DNA of 64,000 bases, from positions 868,001-932,000 of the forward strand of contig NZ_CP081001.1 in assembly GCF_029590555.1 (NCBI RefSeq). Reading direction: 5' to 3'. Position numbers and translations under genes: made by a program. The stretch is from Sphingobium sp. V4 (GTDB lineage: Bacteria > Pseudomonadota > Alphaproteobacteria > Sphingomonadales > Sphingomonadaceae). Below the pieces are notes generated by a model. The model saw only the letters and a program-made list of their open reading frames with translations. It had not been told where the DNA came from and did not search any database. Below, one piece after another: positions 1-8,829 of the stretch (the stretch's first letter is position 1; every line of letters begins with the position of its first letter).

Positions 1-1766
1 AGCTGGGCTTTTCCGCCAGCCACACGATGCGGATCGCGCAGCAGCTGTATGAAGACGGCGCGATCACCTATATGCGTACCGACGGTGTGCAGATGGACGG
101 CAGTGCCATTTCCGCCGCGCGCAAGGCGATCGCGGAGCGCTATGACGGCGGCTATCTGCCCGAAAAGCCGCGCCAGTATCAGACCAAGGCCAAGAATGCG
201 CAGGAAGCGCACGAAGCGATCCGGCCGACCGAGTTCAGCCGCGACAAGGTGGGGTCGGGCGATCATGCGCGCCTCTACGACCTGATCTTCAAGCGGGCGC
301 TGGCGAGCCAGATGGCGTCGGCACGGCTGGAGCGGACGGTGATCGATCTGGTCGACGGATCGGGCAGCCATATGCTGCGCGCGACCGGACAGGTGGTGAT
401 CTTCCCCGGCTTTCTCGCCCTGTACGAGGAAGGTCGCGACGACAGCGACGATGATGATTCCAAGCTGCTGCCGCGCATGAGCGATGGCGATGCGCCGGCC
501 AAGAAGAATGTCACGGCCGAACAGCATTTCACCCAGCCGCCGCCGCGCTTTTCGGAAGCGTCGCTGGTGAAGCGGCTGGAGGAACTGGGGATCGGGCGTC
601 CGTCCACATACGCCTCGACGCTTCAGGTGCTCAAGGACCGCGACTATGTGCGGATCGAGAAGAACCGCTTTTTCGCGGAGGAAAGCGGACGGCTGGTGAC
701 GGCCTTCCTCGAACGCTTCTTCGAGCGCTATGTGTCCTACGACTTCACGGCGGGACTTGAGGACGAACTGGACGAGATTTCCGGCGGCCGCGCCCAGTGG
801 CAGGAAGTGCTGGAAGCCTTCTGGAAGGACTTCAAGCCCAAGACCGCAGAGGTGATGGAGCAAAAGCCGAGCGACATCACCGCAGCGCTCGACAAATTCC
901 TGGAGCCGATGCTGTTCCCGCCCAAGGCCGACGGGAGCAATCCGCGCGCCTGTCCGTTGTGCGGCGACGGGCAGCTTTCCCTGCGCGGCGGGCGGTTCGG
1001 GGCGTTCATCGCCTGCTCCAACTATCCCGAATGCAAATATACCCGCAAGTTCGGCCAGCCGGGCGGCAAGGATGGCGAGGATACGGGTCCGGAGATATTG
1101 GGCCAGCATCCCGAGACGGGGCAGGACATCGTCAAGAAGTCCGGCCGCTTTGGCCCCTATATCGAGATGGGCGAGGGCAAGGAAGCCAAGCGCGGATCGA
1201 TCCCGCGCGACCTGCCCGATGGGGAGATGACCCTGGACTGGGCGGTGAAGCTGCTCAGCCTGCCGCGCGAGGTGGGGCTGCACCCGGAGACGGGGAAACC
1301 CATCGTCGCCAATATCGGGCGGTTCGGGCCTTATCTGCTGCATGACGGCAAATATGGGCGACTGTCGAGCACGGCCGAGATTTTCGAGGTCGGGATGAAC
1401 AGCGCGGTGGTGAAGCTGGCCGAGGCGGCGACGCGGGGCGGCCGTTCGTCGGGCGGGCGCGAGCCGCTCAAGGTGCTGGGCGCGCATCCGCGCACCGAGG
1501 CCGAGATCAAGCTGATGGAGGGCCGCTATGGCGCCTATGTCACCGACGGCACGACCAATGCGACGCTGCCCAAGACGGTCGACAAGGACCAGTTGACGCT
1601 GGAGGAAGCCGCCCAACTGATCGACGCCCGCGCGGCGGCGGCCCCGGCGAAGAAGGGCGCGAAGAAAAAGGCCGCGCCCAAGAAGGCGGCGGCCAAGAAG
1701 GATGGGGTGGCGAAGAAGCCCGCCGCGAAGAAGGCGCCCGCGAAGAAGAAGGCGGCGGCGGAGTAG
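1..1766 (+). CDS. topA: DNA topoisomerase I, C-terminal part (5' end outside window)
   Basis: Relaxes negatively supercoiled DNA by transient single-strand cleavage. The open frame runs in from the window edge (codons from position 3), so the toprim domain is missing. The first visible residues, LGFSASHTMRIAQ, and ITYMRTDG with the active-site tyrosine are typical of bacterial type IA enzymes. Further on come a four-cysteine zinc finger (CPLCGDG then ACSNYPEC) and three repeats of the form HPETG..I..GRFGPY, the C-terminal zinc-ribbon-derived repeats. The protein ends in an alanine/lysine-rich tail of about 45 residues, as in many alphaproteobacterial TopA proteins. Identity is secure; only the start is unseen. 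Confidence 0.97.
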   Translation, partial: LGFSASHTMRIAQQLYEDGAITYMRTDGVQMDGSAISAARKAIAERYDGGYLPEKPRQYQTKAKNAQEAHEAIRPTEFSRDKVGSGDHARLYDLIFKRALASQMASARLERTVIDLVDGSGSHMLRATGQVVIFPGFLALYEEGRDDSDDDDSKLLPRMSDGDAPAKKNVTAEQHFTQPPPRFSEASLVKRLEELGIGRPSTYASTLQVLKDRDYVRIEKNRFFAEESGRLVTAFLERFFERYVSYDFTAGLEDELDEISGGRAQWQEVLEAFWKDFKPKTAEVMEQKPSDITAALDKFLEPMLFPPKADGSNPRACPLCGDGQLSLRGGRFGAFIACSNYPECKYTRKFGQPGGKDGEDTGPEILGQHPETGQDIVKKSGRFGPYIEMGEGKEAKRGSIPRDLPDGEMTLDWAVKLLSLPREVGLHPETGKPIVANIGRFGPYLLHDGKYGRLSSTAEIFEVGMNSAVVKLAEAATRGGRSSGGREPLKVLGAHPRTEAEIKLMEGRYGAYVTDGTTNATLPKTVDKDQLTLEEAAQLIDARAAAAPAKKGAKKKAAPKKAAAKKDGVAKKPAAKKAPAKKKAAAE

Positions 1767-1774
1767 CCGGCCGT

Positions 1775-1855
1775 CCGTTCGTCCTGAGCTTGTCGAAGGA
1801 CTCCCCTTTTCTTCAAAGAGAAGAACGGGGATTCGACAGGCTCAGCCGAGCGGGA
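1775..1855. repeat. Sphingomonad-type palindromic intergenic repeat, copy 1
   Basis: The arm ccgttcgtcctgagcttgtc is followed about 30 bases later by its approximate reverse complement, attcgacaggctcagccgag. The arms flank a short spacer between topA and era, which are convergent. Transcribed from either strand it folds into a long hairpin, so it may also act as a bidirectional terminator. Related copies lie at 2803-2828, 3145-3220 and 7957-8025. Confidence 0.75.
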
Positions 1856-1885
1856 CGTTTGGTTCCGACCAGTTAGGGGGTTTCC

Positions 1886-2794
1886 CTACTCCACCCAGTC
1901 CAGGCCGATGTCGCGGTAGATGAAGCGGTCGTCTTCCCAGTCTTCCTTCACCTTGACGTGGAGGTAGAGGTGGACCTTGACGCCGAGAAGCTGGGCAAGC
2001 TCCGCCCGTGCTTTCGACCCGATTTCCTTGAGGCGCTGGCCGCCCTTGCCCAGAACGATGGCGCGCTGGGTCGGGCGGGCGACCAGGATCTGCTGGTGGA
2101 TTTCGACCGATCCGTCGTCGCGTTCCTTATATTGTTCGGTATCGACCGCGGCGGCGTAGGGTAGTTCGGCGTGCAGCTGGTGATACAGCTGCTCGCGGGT
2201 GATTTCGGCCGCCAGCATCCGGTCGGTGGCGTCGGACACCTGGTCCTCGGGGAAGTGCCATGGTCCTTGCGGCATGGCGCTGGCGAAGGCGGTCTTCAGT
2301 TCGGCAAGGCCATCGCCGGTCTGGGCGGAGATGAAGAAGGTCTCCTCGAAGCCGATCCGCTCGTAGAGCTTCTGGGTGTGGACCAGCAGCTTTTCCTTGA
2401 TGGCGATGTCGACCTTGTTGAGGATCAGCCATTTGCGTTCGGGGCGATGGACCAGCGCCTCGACGATCGGCTCCATCTTGGGGCCGAGGCCCGCCTTGCC
2501 GTCGACGATGAGGGCGATGAGGTCGGCGCCCTGCGCGCCGCCCCAGGCGGCCTGCACCATGGCACGGTCTAGCCTGCGCTTGGGCGCGAAGATGCCGGGG
2601 GTGTCGACCAGCACCAGCTGTGCGTCGCCTTCGATCGCGACGCCCATGACGCGGGTGCGGGTGGTCTGCGCCTTGGGACTGGTGATCGCCACCTTCTGCC
2701 CCACCAGCGCGTTCACCAGCGTCGATTTGCCCGCATTGGGGGCGCCCACGATGGCGACGACGCCGCAGCGCTGGGTTTCGAGATGTTCTGTCAA
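1886..2794 (-). CDS. era: GTPase Era
   Basis: Essential GTPase that binds 16S rRNA and assists 30S subunit maturation. At 302 residues it has the usual length. The P-loop GAPNAGKS is at residues 17-24, followed by DTPGIF (G3), NKVD (G4) and a C-terminal KH RNA-binding region containing GKGGQRLKEIG. The start codon is TTG at 2794, supported by GGAG six bases upstream; no ATG fits the N-terminus. In many alphaproteobacteria era follows rnc directly. Here a GIY-YIG gene and two copies of a palindromic repeat separate them, so era may have its own promoter. Confidence 0.96.
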   Translation of the reverse strand: MTEHLETQRCGVVAIVGAPNAGKSTLVNALVGQKVAITSPKAQTTRTRVMGVAIEGDAQLVLVDTPGIFAPKRRLDRAMVQAAWGGAQGADLIALIVDGKAGLGPKMEPIVEALVHRPERKWLILNKVDIAIKEKLLVHTQKLYERIGFEETFFISAQTGDGLAELKTAFASAMPQGPWHFPEDQVSDATDRMLAAEITREQLYHQLHAELPYAAAVDTEQYKERDDGSVEIHQQILVARPTQRAIVLGKGGQRLKEIGSKARAELAQLLGVKVHLYLHVKVKEDWEDDRFIYRDIGLDWVE

Positions 2795-2802
2795 ATATAA
2801 CT

Positions 2803-2828
2803 CCGTTCGCGCTGAGCCTGCCGAAGCG
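2803..2828. repeat. Single arm of the palindromic repeat, copy 2
   Basis: The sequence ccgttcgcgctgagcctgcc plus gaag is one diverged arm of the element seen at 1775-1855. It sits in the short gap between the GIY-YIG gene and era. The second arm is missing, so this is a decayed or half element. Confidence 0.55.
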
Positions 2829-2830
2829 CC

Positions 2831-3118
2831 TTACTTTTCTTTGGTCGATCGCGCCAAGCTGGAGATCAACGTCCAATCCTCACGGATCAGAGCCAGCTTT
2901 TTGGCCCGGCTCCAGCCCTTCATCCGCCGTTCGGCCTCAAGCACCTCCATACGCGTGCCGAACGATTGCGACCAGACCAGTTTTACCGGCCGGCGCGTTT
3001 GGGTGTAGCCAGGGATTTCGCCGCTCTCATGCTGGGCGATGCGGGTTTCGAGATGGTCGGTATGCCCGACGTAGAAACTGCGGTCCGCGCAATGGAGCAT
3101 GTAGGTCCGGAAGGGCAT
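2831..3118 (-). CDS. GIY-YIG nuclease superfamily protein
   Basis: Small 95-residue single-domain protein of the UvrC/homing-endonuclease GIY-YIG fold. The two signature strands read TYMLHC (residues 5-10) and YVGHT (16-20), followed by arginine 26 in LETRIAQH and a glutamate in MEVLEAERRMKGWSR. Freestanding proteins of this size (YhbQ/URI type) are common in sphingomonads and their substrate is unknown. The start is ATG. It lies between rnc and era on the same strand, with palindromic repeats on both sides, which suggests a mobile or late insertion into that operon. Confidence 0.88.
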   Translation of the reverse strand: MPFRTYMLHCADRSFYVGHTDHLETRIAQHESGEIPGYTQTRRPVKLVWSQSFGTRMEVLEAERRMKGWSRAKKLALIREDWTLISSLARSTKEK

Positions 3119-3144
3119 GTCCGCAGTTCAAACTTTCAATGGAA

Positions 3145-3220
3145 CCGTTCGGACTGAGCTTGTCGAAGCCTTCCTCTATTTTCAAGAAGTAGAGCCCTTC
3201 GACAGGCTCAGGGCGAACGG
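3145..3220. repeat. Sphingomonad-type palindromic intergenic repeat, copy 3
   Basis: The arm ccgttcggactgagcttgtc and the arm ttcgacaggctcagggcgaa form a near-perfect inverted repeat around a spacer of about 28 bases. It lies between rnc and the GIY-YIG gene. The clearest copy of the family in this window. Confidence 0.8.
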
Positions 3221-3237
3221 GTTGAGAGGGTTTCCCG

Positions 3238-3909
3238 TCAACCCGCCAGCTTTTCCAGCAGCGCTTTCGCCGCCGCCGTTTCGGCTTCCTGTTTGGACGC
3301 GCCGGTCGCGCTGGCCTCGCCTGCGCCCTTGATCGAGACGGTCACGGTGAAGCGCAGGGCGTGTTGCGGGCCGGAACGGTCGGTCAGGACATATTCGGGG
3401 GGCTTGCGCTTGTTGGCGGCGGCCCATTCCTGGAGATAGGATTTGGGGTGGCGGGGCGCGCTGGTCTGGGTGTCGACGCGGTCGCCCCAGAGGCGGCGGA
3501 CGAGCGCGCGGGCTTCCTCCAGGCCGCCTTCCAGATAGAGCGCGCCGATCAGCGCCTCCATCACGTCGCCCAGCACATTGTCGCTGTCCGCCGCGCCATC
3601 GTCGCGCGCCTGCTTGCCCAGGATCAGATGTTTGGGCACGCCGGCGGCGCGGGCGATCTCCGCGCAGGTTTCGCCGGACACCAGGGCATTGTAGCGCCGG
3701 GAGAGCTTGCCTTCCGGCTCGGCGGTGAAACGTTCATACACCCATTCGCCGATCAGCAGGCCAAGGATGCGGTCGCCCAGGAATTCCAGCCGCTCATAGT
3801 TGAGCGCCTTGGCGCTGCCATGGGTCAGCGCCTGTTCGAACGCGGCCCGATTCTTCGGGGCGCGGCCGATCAGTTCCTTGAGCCAGCCGTCAGTGTCCGG
3901 CTTGCTCAA
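3238..3909 (-). CDS. rnc: Ribonuclease III
   Basis: Double-strand-specific endoribonuclease that processes rRNA precursors and structured mRNAs. The catalytic signature YERLEFLGD is at residues 38-46 (Glu42, Asp46 in the motif), the second acidic cluster is in GDVMEALIGALYLEGG, and a C-terminal dsRNA-binding domain ends in KALLEKLAG. I place the start at a TTG at 3909: it overlaps the lepB stop as TTGA and has GGAGAAGG just upstream. A longer frame to 3951 would run deep into lepB and begins with residues unlike the family. The product is 223 residues. It is translationally coupled to lepB. Confidence 0.95.
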   Translation of the reverse strand: MSKPDTDGWLKELIGRAPKNRAAFEQALTHGSAKALNYERLEFLGDRILGLLIGEWVYERFTAEPEGKLSRRYNALVSGETCAEIARAAGVPKHLILGKQARDDGAADSDNVLGDVMEALIGALYLEGGLEEARALVRRLWGDRVDTQTSAPRHPKSYLQEWAAANKRKPPEYVLTDRSGPQHALRFTVTVSIKGAGEASATGASKQEAETAAAKALLEKLAG

Positions 3910-4730
3910 AAGCCTTCTCCGATCCGGCTCCAGCGTGCGGCGGTGAACCAAGTCCAGGGGAGCAGCCAGCTGGCGCTGCCGTCGGTCGAGAAGACCGAGA
4001 TCATGGCCTTGCCAACGAGATTCTGTTCGGGGACGAGGCCGATACCGCCACCCTCGACCGCGGGGAAGCGGCTGTCGGCGCTGCGATCGCGATTGTCGCC
4101 CATCATGAAGAGATGGCCCTGCGGCACCAGCACAGTGTCGCGATCGTCGGCCGCGCCGTCGGGCACCAGGTCGAGGACGTTATAGCTCTTGCCGCCGGGC
4201 AGGGTCTCGCGGAACTGCGGATAGCGGCACTGGTTGCCGCCGCCGGGCGCCGCTTCCTCGAAATCGGGGCGGTAGCAGGGGGAGGCGGCGCCTTCCTTGG
4301 CCGCGGCGTCCTCCATATTGGGCGTGACCGGGATGACGAGGTCGGCGACCTTCTGCTTCGGGATCGCCTGGCCGTTCAGATAGACGGTGCCGCCGCGCAC
4401 CGCGACCATGTCGCCGGGCAGGCCGATGACGCGCTTGATATAGTCGTTCTTCTGGTTCGGCGGCGCCTTGAAGACTACCACGTCGCCGCGTTCGGGCGTG
4501 GAGGCGAGGATGCGGCCGGGGATCAGCGGGATCGAGAAGGGCAGCGAATAGCGCGAATAGCCATAGGGCCATTTGGCGACCAGCAGATAATCGCCGATCA
4601 GCAGGCGCGGCTGCATCGATTCCGACGGGATGTTGAAGGGCGAGACGATGAAGCTGCGCAGGATGAAGACGAACAGCCCCAGCTTGGCGAGAAACCAGAG
4701 GAAATCCCGCGTTTCGGATTTGGCAGTCAT
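3906..4730 (-). CDS. lepB: Signal peptidase I
   Basis: Membrane serine protease that removes signal peptides on the periplasmic face of the inner membrane. The product is 274 residues from ATG at 4730. A hydrophobic anchor (about residues 11-31) precedes the catalytic serine in IPSESMQP (Ser38) and the general-base lysine in NDYIKRVIGLPGD (Lys99); the box GDNRDRSADSR is the family's third signature. An insertion of about 60 residues between the lysine box and the GDNRDRS box, with two cysteines (SPCYRPD, NQCRYPQ), is typical of proteobacterial enzymes. First gene of the lepB-rnc pair. Confidence 0.96.
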   Translation of the reverse strand: MTAKSETRDFLWFLAKLGLFVFILRSFIVSPFNIPSESMQPRLLIGDYLLVAKWPYGYSRYSLPFSIPLIPGRILASTPERGDVVVFKAPPNQKNDYIKRVIGLPGDMVAVRGGTVYLNGQAIPKQKVADLVIPVTPNMEDAAAKEGAASPCYRPDFEEAAPGGGNQCRYPQFRETLPGGKSYNVLDLVPDGAADDRDTVLVPQGHLFMMGDNRDRSADSRFPAVEGGGIGLVPEQNLVGKAMISVFSTDGSASWLLPWTWFTAARWSRIGEGF

Positions 4731-4907
4731 GGATGCTCGTCTTTTCCTTCGCTCTGCCCCGAAAAAGGGCCGTGGCGGCTTTTGCGGTGTCGGAATGGCC
4801 GCGTCAAGCACGCCGGGTGGTGCATTGCACGCCGGACCCGTTTAAGCAGAGACAGAATCGACCGGTGCAGCGTCGATCTCGACCAACGTCATAAGAGGAT
4901 CATTAGC

Positions 4908-6413
4908 ATGACCAGCCCTGCACTGGCGGCCATCGCCGCGCTTCCGCAAGCCGAACTCAAGTCCATCTTCGCCACCGACCCCGATCGCCTGTCGAAGCTG
5001 GTGCTGTCCCAGGGGCCGATCCGGTTCGACTGGTCCAAGACCCATCTGACCGACGATCTGCTGGCGGGCTTCCTGAAGCTGGCCGAGGAGCAGGGCTTCG
5101 CCGCGCAGCGCGACGCGCTGTTCGCCGGCGAGGCGGTGAACAACACCGAGGGCCGCGCCGCCGAACATCCCGCCGAGCGGGGCGAGGGCAATGCGCAGAG
5201 CGTCGCGCAGGCCAAGGCGCTGCACAGCCGGATGCGCGCGCTGATCGACGCGATCGAGGCCGGGGCGCTGGGCGAGATCCGCCATATCCTGCATATCGGC
5301 ATCGGCGGGTCGGCGCTTGGCCCCGACCTCATCATCGATGCGCTGGACGGCGACGGCATCCGCTATGACGTGGCGATCGTGTCCAACGTGGATGGCACCG
5401 CGCTGGAACGGGCGATGGACAGTTTCGACCCGGAATATACGCTGATCGCGATCGCATCCAAGACCTTCACCACCAGCGAGACGATGCTGAACGCGGCGAG
5501 CGCGATCAACTGGATGGTCGAGGGCGGGGTCGACGATCCCTATGGCCGGGTGATCGCGCTGACCGCATCGCCCGAAAAGGCGATGGAATGGGGCGTCGAC
5601 GAAACGCGCATCCTGCCCTTTGCGGAGTCGGTGGGCGGGCGCTATTCGCTCTGGTCCTCTATCGGTTTCCCCGCCGCGCTGTCGCTGGGCTGGGACGCGT
5701 TCGAGAGCCTGCTGGAAGGCGCGGCGGCGATGGATCGCCATTTCCGGCTGTCGCCCCCGACCGAGAATGCGCCGCTGATCGCGGCTTTCGTCGATCAATA
5801 TTATGCACGGGTGCTGGGGTGCCAGACGCGGGCGCTGTTCGCCTATGACGAGCGGCTGAAGCTGCTGCCATCCTATCTTCAGCAACTGGAGATGGAGAGC
5901 AACGGCAAGAGCGTGAAGCGCGACGGCACGCCGGTCGACGGCCCGACCGCGCCGATCACCTGGGGCGGGGTGGGCACCGACGCGCAGCACGCGGTGTTCC
6001 AGTTGCTGCACCAGGGGACGATCCTGACGCCGGTCGAATTCATCGCTTCGATCGAGCCGGGGCACAGCCTGGACCCGGCGCATCATCGCGCGCTGCTGGT
6101 CAACTGCTTCGCGCAGGGCGCGGCGCTGATGCGGGGCAAGGACAATGACGCCGATCCCGCGCGCGCCTATCCAGGCAACCGGCCATCGACGACGATCCTG
6201 ATCGACGATGTGACGCCCGAGGCGCTGGGCGCGCTGATCGCTTTCTACGAGCATCGCACCTTTGCCAATGCGGTGCTGATGGGGATCAATCCGTTCGACC
6301 AGTTCGGCGTGGAGCTGGGCAAGGAGATCGCCAAGTCGATCGAGGCCAACGGGCCGACCGGCTTCGACCCGTCGACCATGGCGCTGATCGACCTGGCCCT
6401 GGGCGGGGAGTGA
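4908..6413 (+). CDS. pgi: Glucose-6-phosphate isomerase
   Basis: Interconverts glucose 6-phosphate and fructose 6-phosphate. The product is 501 residues. Recognisable blocks are HIGIGGSALGPDL (phosphate site), SKTFTTSETMLNA, GGRYSLWSSIGFP and MESNGKSVKRDG. The start is ATG at 4908, preceded by aagaggatc and followed by a normal Pgi N-terminus; the open frame extends far upstream antisense to lepB but that part is not coding. Sphingomonads often use Entner-Doudoroff glycolysis, where Pgi works mainly in gluconeogenesis; that is general knowledge, not read here. Confidence 0.96.
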   Translation: MTSPALAAIAALPQAELKSIFATDPDRLSKLVLSQGPIRFDWSKTHLTDDLLAGFLKLAEEQGFAAQRDALFAGEAVNNTEGRAAEHPAERGEGNAQSVAQAKALHSRMRALIDAIEAGALGEIRHILHIGIGGSALGPDLIIDALDGDGIRYDVAIVSNVDGTALERAMDSFDPEYTLIAIASKTFTTSETMLNAASAINWMVEGGVDDPYGRVIALTASPEKAMEWGVDETRILPFAESVGGRYSLWSSIGFPAALSLGWDAFESLLEGAAAMDRHFRLSPPTENAPLIAAFVDQYYARVLGCQTRALFAYDERLKLLPSYLQQLEMESNGKSVKRDGTPVDGPTAPITWGGVGTDAQHAVFQLLHQGTILTPVEFIASIEPGHSLDPAHHRALLVNCFAQGAALMRGKDNDADPARAYPGNRPSTTILIDDVTPEALGALIAFYEHRTFANAVLMGINPFDQFGVELGKEIAKSIEANGPTGFDPSTMALIDLALGGE

Positions 6414-6594
6414 CCTGAAATCGGGGTGGGGAAGGAGCGCGTTGCGCTTCCTGTGATCGAGAGGTTGCAGGAAGCGCCGCGCATTCGCGCCCACGCCCTG
6501 CCCCCTACCCGAGAGCGACGGGGGTGGAAAAAATCCCATTTGTAACTGACCGTTCCAGCCGCCATATCCCGCGTCACCCAATCGGAGGCGAGGC

Positions 6595-7941
6595 ATGAGC
6601 GAATTTGACTACGACCTTTTCGTCATCGGCGCAGGGTCCGGCGGCGTGCGCGCGTCGCGGATCGCGGCGGCGCACGGCGCGAAGGTCGCGGTGGCGGAGG
6701 AATATCGGGTCGGGGGCACCTGTGTCATCCGCGGCTGCGTGCCCAAGAAACTGCTCATCTATGGCGCCCATTTCGCCGAGGATCTGAAGGACGCGCGCCG
6801 GTTCGGGTGGAACGTGCCCGACTGCGGCTTTGAATGGACGACGCTGCGCGACAATGTGCTGGCCGAGGTCGACCGGCTGGAAGGGCTCTACAAGAACACG
6901 CTCGACAGCCACAAGGTGGAGCTGATCCCCGAACGCGCGACCATCACGGGGCCGCATGGCGTCAAGCTGGCCAGCGGACGGGAAGTGACGGCAAAGACCA
7001 TTCTGGTCGCGACCGGCGCCTGGCCGCTGATCCCGGAGGTGGAGGGCGCGGAGCATGGCATCAGCTCCAACGAAGTGTTCCATCTGGACGAATGTCCGAA
7101 GCGGATCGTGATCGTCGGCGGCGGCTATATCGCCAATGAATTCGCCGGCATCTTCCACCAGCTGGGCAGCCATGTGACGATGGTCAACCGGGGCAGCGAC
7201 CTGCTGCGCGGCTATGACGCGCAGATCCGCGACCGGCTGCTCCAGATCTCCATGACCAAGGGGATCAATTTCCGTTTCAACGCGAAGATGGAGCGGATCG
7301 AGAAGAATGACGACGGCACGCTCTGCGTCCGATTCAAGGACGGCGATCCGGTCGCGGCCGATGTCGTGCTGTTCGCTACCGGGCGCAAGCCGCTGACCGA
7401 GGGGCTGGGGCTGGAGACGGCCGGGGTCGAGCTGGACGAGAAGGGCGCGATCAGGGTCGACGACTATAGCCAGACCAGTTGCGCGAGCATTTATGCGGTG
7501 GGCGACGTCACCGACCGGCTGCAACTCACCCCCGTCGCCATTCGCGAGGGCCATGCCTTTGCCGATACCGTCTTCGGGAACAACCGGCGCAAGGTCGATT
7601 ATGGCTGCGTGCCGTCCGCCGTGTTCAGTCACCCGCCGCTCGCGGGCGTCGGCATGACCGAGGCGGAGGCGCGCAACAAGCTGGGCACGGTCAAGATCTA
7701 CACGTCGGATTTCCGGCCGATGAAGAATGTGCTGGCGGGGCGCGACGAGCGGGCGCTCTACAAGATGGTCGTGGACGCGACGACGGACAAGGTAGTCGGG
7801 TTGCACATGATCGGGCCGGACGCGCCGGAGATATTGCAGGCGGCTGCCATCGCGGTGAAGGCGGGCCTGACCAAGCAGGATTTCGACGACACCGTCGCGC
7901 TGCATCCCAGCATGGCGGAGGAACTGGTGCTGTTGAAATAG
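6595..7941 (+). CDS. gor: Glutathione-disulfide reductase
   Basis: FAD/NADPH enzyme that keeps glutathione reduced in the cytoplasm; 448 residues. The FAD-binding GAGSGG is at residues 12-17 and the redox-active pair is in GGTCVIRGCVPKK (Cys43 and Cys48). A second dinucleotide fold (VGGGYIANEFAG) binds NADPH, and the C-terminal LHPSMAEELVLLK carries the catalytic His-Glu of the partner subunit. The CVIRGC spacing and the HPSMAEE end favour glutathione reductase over dihydrolipoamide dehydrogenase or mercuric reductase. GGAGGCGAGGC precedes the ATG. Confidence 0.93.
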   Translation: MSEFDYDLFVIGAGSGGVRASRIAAAHGAKVAVAEEYRVGGTCVIRGCVPKKLLIYGAHFAEDLKDARRFGWNVPDCGFEWTTLRDNVLAEVDRLEGLYKNTLDSHKVELIPERATITGPHGVKLASGREVTAKTILVATGAWPLIPEVEGAEHGISSNEVFHLDECPKRIVIVGGGYIANEFAGIFHQLGSHVTMVNRGSDLLRGYDAQIRDRLLQISMTKGINFRFNAKMERIEKNDDGTLCVRFKDGDPVAADVVLFATGRKPLTEGLGLETAGVELDEKGAIRVDDYSQTSCASIYAVGDVTDRLQLTPVAIREGHAFADTVFGNNRRKVDYGCVPSAVFSHPPLAGVGMTEAEARNKLGTVKIYTSDFRPMKNVLAGRDERALYKMVVDATTDKVVGLHMIGPDAPEILQAAAIAVKAGLTKQDFDDTVALHPSMAEELVLLK

Positions 7942-7956
7942 GGCCGTGTCTCGAGT

Positions 7957-8025
7957 CCGGTTCGGCCCTTCGAGTCCCTTGTTTCCAGAAGAAGGAAAGC
8001 CCTTCGACAGGCTCAGGGCGAACGG
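7957..8025. repeat. Sphingomonad-type palindromic intergenic repeat, copy 4 (degenerate left arm)
   Basis: The right arm ccttcgacaggctcagggcg aacgg is intact and matches the copy at 3145-3220. The left arm (ccggttcggcccttcgagtc) has diverged. It sits between the convergent gor and dioxygenase genes. Confidence 0.65.
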
Positions 8026-8035
8026 GGTGGCGAGG

Positions 8036-8749
8036 TCATCCCTTTGAAGCGAACGTCACCACCAGCGCGTCGCGCCAGGCGGGTTGCGCGGGGTCGAGCG
8101 GGTGGATTTCGGTGACGCCGTGGAGGATGCGGTGGTCGTCGATCAGCATCGTGTCGGCAGGATCGGTCAGGGTGAATTCGCCGAGCGGCGCGCCGTCGGG
8201 CGCGCCGATGCGGGTGACGCCTTCGCGGACGTTGCGGCGCTCGACCAGCATCACCATCACCCGGTCGACCCCGTCGCGGTGCATCCCTTCGGGCGTGGGG
8301 CGGCCCGTTTCGCCGGGGCGGGCCTCGATGCGGAACTGGTGGAGTTCGACGAGCCAGTCGCCCTTTGCGGCAGGATCGAAGCTGTCGGCGCACCAGCCCA
8401 GAATCGCCTGGCAGGCGGGCATGGCGACGGTGGCCTGATCGACCGGATCGAACCAGCGCTGCACGTCGCCGTTCAGGGGATTATAGTCGCGGCTCTGATA
8501 ATGGGGCTGATGCGGCTGGCGGACATAATGGCCGGCCCGGAGCGCGAAGGTGGCGTGGCGGCGGCGGCGGTAGCGGCCGCCATCGGCCATATAGAGATCG
8601 GGGCCAAGATCGTCCCAGGTCCGGGCGAAGCCGCGCCAGTCCGCTTCGCCGATGCCGAGCCGCGCCAGCATCTGCGCGCCGGGGAGCCGGGCATAGCCGT
8701 CCCGCGCCAGGGCTTCGTCCATGCGGGAAAGGCTGTCCGTGTCGCTCAT
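8036..8749 (-). CDS. 2-oxoglutarate/Fe(II) dioxygenase family protein (PF10014-like)
   Basis: Predicted non-heme iron oxygenase of 237 residues. The iron-binding HxD is in MHRDG (His157, Asp159), the distal histidine is probably in ILHGVTEI (His210), and an arginine in AWRDALVVTF (Arg226) fits the 2-oxoglutarate carboxylate site. The layout resembles the 2OG-Fe_Oxy_2 family, which includes bacterial amino-acid hydroxylases such as isoleucine hydroxylase; the substrate here cannot be told from sequence. It starts at ATG 8749. It faces the same way as the SDR gene 80 bases upstream and may be cotranscribed with it. Confidence 0.8.
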   Translation of the reverse strand: MSDTDSLSRMDEALARDGYARLPGAQMLARLGIGEADWRGFARTWDDLGPDLYMADGGRYRRRRHATFALRAGHYVRQPHQPHYQSRDYNPLNGDVQRWFDPVDQATVAMPACQAILGWCADSFDPAAKGDWLVELHQFRIEARPGETGRPTPEGMHRDGVDRVMVMLVERRNVREGVTRIGAPDGAPLGEFTLTDPADTMLIDDHRILHGVTEIHPLDPAQPAWRDALVVTFASKG

Positions 8750-8829
8750 CTCACCATCCTAGTCGGTGGAGGAGACGAGCGACAGGGCCAGTTTCCGCAG
8801 GGCGGATCGGATGGTCGTGCCGAAGCCTC

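Noticed and set aside
4113-4907. N-terminal extension of Pgi by 265 codons
   Set aside because: That stretch is antisense to lepB and reads as low-complexity alanine/glycine/arginine. The family N-terminus begins at 4908.
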